Below are positions 62,090 to 64,000 of a stretch of DNA of 64,000 bases, one piece after another. Position 1 is the stretch's first letter, and each line of letters begins with the position of its first letter. Location of the stretch: contig NZ_MUBM01000088.1 in NCBI RefSeq assembly GCF_002154505.1, positions 20,787 to 84,786 on the forward strand, in the 5' to 3' direction. Source of the DNA: Streptomyces carpinensis. GTDB lineage: Bacteria > Actinomycetota > Actinomycetes > Streptomycetales > Streptomycetaceae. The notes beneath the pieces were generated by a model. The model was not told the DNA's origin and ran no database searches. It worked only from the letters and a program-made list of their open reading frames with translations. The position numbers were made by a program, and so were the translations under genes.

Positions 62090-63700
62090 TTACGCGTCCT
62101 CGGCGCGCCGCCCGCGCACACCGGCCCCGATGGCCCAGCCCAGGCCGCCCGCGGCGACCAGGACGAGGGCCATCTCCGGGGCGATGCCCAGCTCGGTGGC
62201 GGGCGTCTCCGAAGAGCGCAGCGGCACCTTCTGGACCAGGTAGGCGGGTGTGAACATGCCGGTCTTCTGCGTGATGCGCCCGTCGGGCATGATCACCGCG
62301 CTGACACCACTGGTCACCGGGACGGTGACGGTCCGGCTGTGTTCGACGGCGCGGATCCGGGACATCGCGAGCTGCTGGTAGGTCATCTCGCTGCGGTCGA
62401 AGGTCGCGTTGTTGCTCGGCACGGAGATCATCTGCGCGCCGTCGGTGACCGTGTCGCGCACGGCCCAGTCGAAGGCGGCCTCGTAGCAGGTGGCCAGGCC
62501 GACCTTGGCGCCGTCGATGGTGAACACGCCCGGTTCGGTGCCACGGCTGAAGTCCTGGCGGACCATCGAGGTCCAGTCCTTGTTGATGGCGCGGAGCAGC
62601 GAGCGCAGCGGCAGGTACTCGCCGAAGGGCTGGATCTGCCGCTTGTCATAGGTCTGGACGGGTCCCTTGACCGGGTCCCACAGGATCTGCTCGTTCAGCA
62701 GTCTGCCGTCCCGCTCGACGACGCTGCCGACCGAGATCGGCACGCCGATCGCCCTGGCCGCCTGGTCGATCACCATGCGCGCGTCGGGGTAGACGAAGGG
62801 ATCGATGTCGGAGGAGTTCTCCGGCCAGAGCACGAAGTCGGGCCGGGCGGCCTTGCCCGCCTTCACGTCGGCAGCCAGACGCTCCGTCTCGCGCACGTGG
62901 TAGTCGAGGACCGCACGGCGCTGGGCGTTGAACTCCAGACCCGAGCGCGGCACGTTGCCCTGGACGACCGCGACCGTCGCGGTGCCGTTCTCGGCCTTGT
63001 CGCTCACGAGGGCACGGGCGGCCAGCGCGCCGACCACGGGCACGGCCACGCTCAGCAGGGCCGTCGCGGCGGCCGATCGCCGGACCGCGCGGGTGCGTCG
63101 CCCCTCCACCGCCACCGTCACGGCCTCGCACAGACCGAAACCGCACAGCACGACGGCGAAGCCGAGGACCGGTGTGCCGCCGACCGCGGCCAGCGGCAGG
63201 AACACGCCGTCCGCCTGACCGAAGGCGATCTTGCCCCAGGGGAAGCCGTTGAACGGCACGCGCGCGCGTACCGCCTCACCGGCGATCCACACGGCCGCCG
63301 CCCACACCGGCCAGGCGGGCAGCTTCGACACCGCGGCGATGCCCACGCCCACGAGGGCGACGAAGACCGCCTCCACCGCGACGAGCGCCAGCCAGGGGCC
63401 GGGGCCGACCTCGACGCCGGTCCACACCAGCAGCGGCAGCAGGAAACCGAGGCCGAAGAGGTAGCCGAGGCCGAGCGCGGCCTTCCAGCTCCGGCCGCGC
63501 AGCACCCGTCCCAGGACGGCGAAGGCCGGCAGGGCGAGCCACCACAGCGTGCGCGGCGGGAAGCTGACGTAGAGCAGCACTCCGGACAGCGCGGCGGCAG
63601 CGGCGGGCACGAGCCGGACGAGCCTCGCGCGCCAGGGGGCGGGAGCGGACTGCGGACGCAGCCTGTCCGACTCGCCGACGGAAGTTGCGGTGACGGTCAC
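62090..63700 (-). CDS. lnt: Apolipoprotein N-acyltransferase
   Basis: A 536-aa membrane enzyme that adds the third acyl chain to lipoproteins. About seven N-terminal helices (residues 30-225) precede a nitrilase-fold catalytic domain (about 240-495). The triad is Glu294 in VLWPENSSD, Lys353 in YDKRQIQPFGE and Cys405 in GLATCYEAAF; VPSNNATFDRSEMTYQQL is the conserved exit loop. One C-terminal helix follows (about 508-530). The GTG start at 63700 has no ribosome site, but TACACT ends six bases before it, so the mRNA may be leaderless. The open frame continues upstream as non-coding Arg/Pro-rich sequence. Confidence 0.92.
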   Translation of the reverse strand: MTVTATSVGESDRLRPQSAPAPWRARLVRLVPAAAAALSGVLLYVSFPPRTLWWLALPAFAVLGRVLRGRSWKAALGLGYLFGLGFLLPLLVWTGVEVGPGPWLALVAVEAVFVALVGVGIAAVSKLPAWPVWAAAVWIAGEAVRARVPFNGFPWGKIAFGQADGVFLPLAAVGGTPVLGFAVVLCGFGLCEAVTVAVEGRRTRAVRRSAAATALLSVAVPVVGALAARALVSDKAENGTATVAVVQGNVPRSGLEFNAQRRAVLDYHVRETERLAADVKAGKAARPDFVLWPENSSDIDPFVYPDARMVIDQAARAIGVPISVGSVVERDGRLLNEQILWDPVKGPVQTYDKRQIQPFGEYLPLRSLLRAINKDWTSMVRQDFSRGTEPGVFTIDGAKVGLATCYEAAFDWAVRDTVTDGAQMISVPSNNATFDRSEMTYQQLAMSRIRAVEHSRTVTVPVTSGVSAVIMPDGRITQKTGMFTPAYLVQKVPLRSSETPATELGIAPEMALVLVAAGGLGWAIGAGVRGRRAEDA

Positions 63701-64000
63701 CCGGGGAGTGTACGGCGGGTGACCTGGGCCTCGACAGCACGGTCTGCGGGGCGGACGGCTACGGTCCTCGGCCCGGCGCCCGGGCAAGTACGCCTTGTCC
63801 CCGGGAGCCGGTGTGCTTGTTCCGGCCAGCCGGCGCCCGCCGAGGCGCGTGTATTTCCCGCGACCGGGGGCCGCCGAAGTGCGGGTCTTCTCGCGCGGGA
63901 CGTCCACAATCCGGTCATCAGCCGTTACGGTGTGCCGGAGTCCCGGTCGGCGGCCGATTCCGGCCGAGGCAGAGCGGTCGGGGCATGGGCACGGGTGGGG
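63701..64000. other. Right-edge stretch without a recognisable gene
   Basis: It holds the presumed lnt promoter and then about 280 bases with no frame I can support. It may be the start of the next intergenic region. Confidence 0.35.

Overview
The window has the hallmarks of a Streptomyces (or close actinomycete) chromosome. GC is very high, with G/C-rich third codon positions. GTG/TTG starts are frequent, as are overlapping ATGA/GTGA/TTGA gene junctions. Typical Streptomyces families are present: a SpoIIE-type phosphatase with a kinase domain, an ECF41 sigma factor, MmyB-like regulators, a BlaI/M56 pair and the MarR/YceI pair. I see no tRNA, rRNA or CRISPR array.

Layout, left to right. 0-5.4 kb: an orphan sulfonate-type binding protein, a multidomain SpoIIE phosphatase and a stand-alone type III polyketide synthase. 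5.4-10.1 kb: a graveyard of mobile DNA. An IS200/IS605 element with apparently intact tnpA and tnpB sits exactly inside a decayed IS630-family transposase gene; recombinase, gluconokinase and IS5 remnants lie around it. 10.3-20.6 kb: a catabolic-looking block bounded by two DUF1684 genes. It holds a five-gene oligopeptide-type ABC importer, an FMN reductase with a divergent MmyB-like regulator, and an F420/LLM oxidoreductase. 20.8-24.5 kb: an IS1380 remnant, then a glycosylation pair (a GtrA flippase fused to a GT-C-like membrane protein, and a GtrB-like GT2) interrupted by an IS5 remnant. 25-33.6 kb: an NCS1 nucleobase-type permease beside a PucR remnant, a cold-shock protein, an atypical polysaccharide deacetylase, and an amidohydrolase-LuxR pair.

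33.7-48.4 kb: secreted metallophosphoesterase, frameshifted RibD-like reductase, MarR-FUSC exporter operon, BlaI-M56 pair, two lipoproteins, a PadR-ABC-FtsX operon, an intact RibD-like reductase and a GNAT acetyltransferase. 48.7-56.7 kb: a small membrane protein, a membrane acyltransferase, divergent TetR/MFS and MarR/YceI pairs with visible operator repeats, and an oxidoreductase-ECF41 sigma operon. 57-63.7 kb: a GntR remnant, an MHS transporter, a GAF-PucR regulator and a 3-hydroxybutyrate dehydrogenase (a likely hydroxybutyrate uptake and oxidation unit), then a Nudix hydrolase and apolipoprotein N-acyltransferase.

Overall the region is accessory-rich. Intact small operons alternate with truncated genes and at least five distinct insertion-sequence remnants. 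Several intergenic palindromes make convincing bidirectional terminators or operators. The most unusual features are the nested IS605 with its predicted TnpB guide, the GtrA fusion, the FUSC exporter with a C-terminal beta-sandwich domain, a deacetylase lacking a canonical metal-binding histidine, and the block flanked by two DUF1684 genes.
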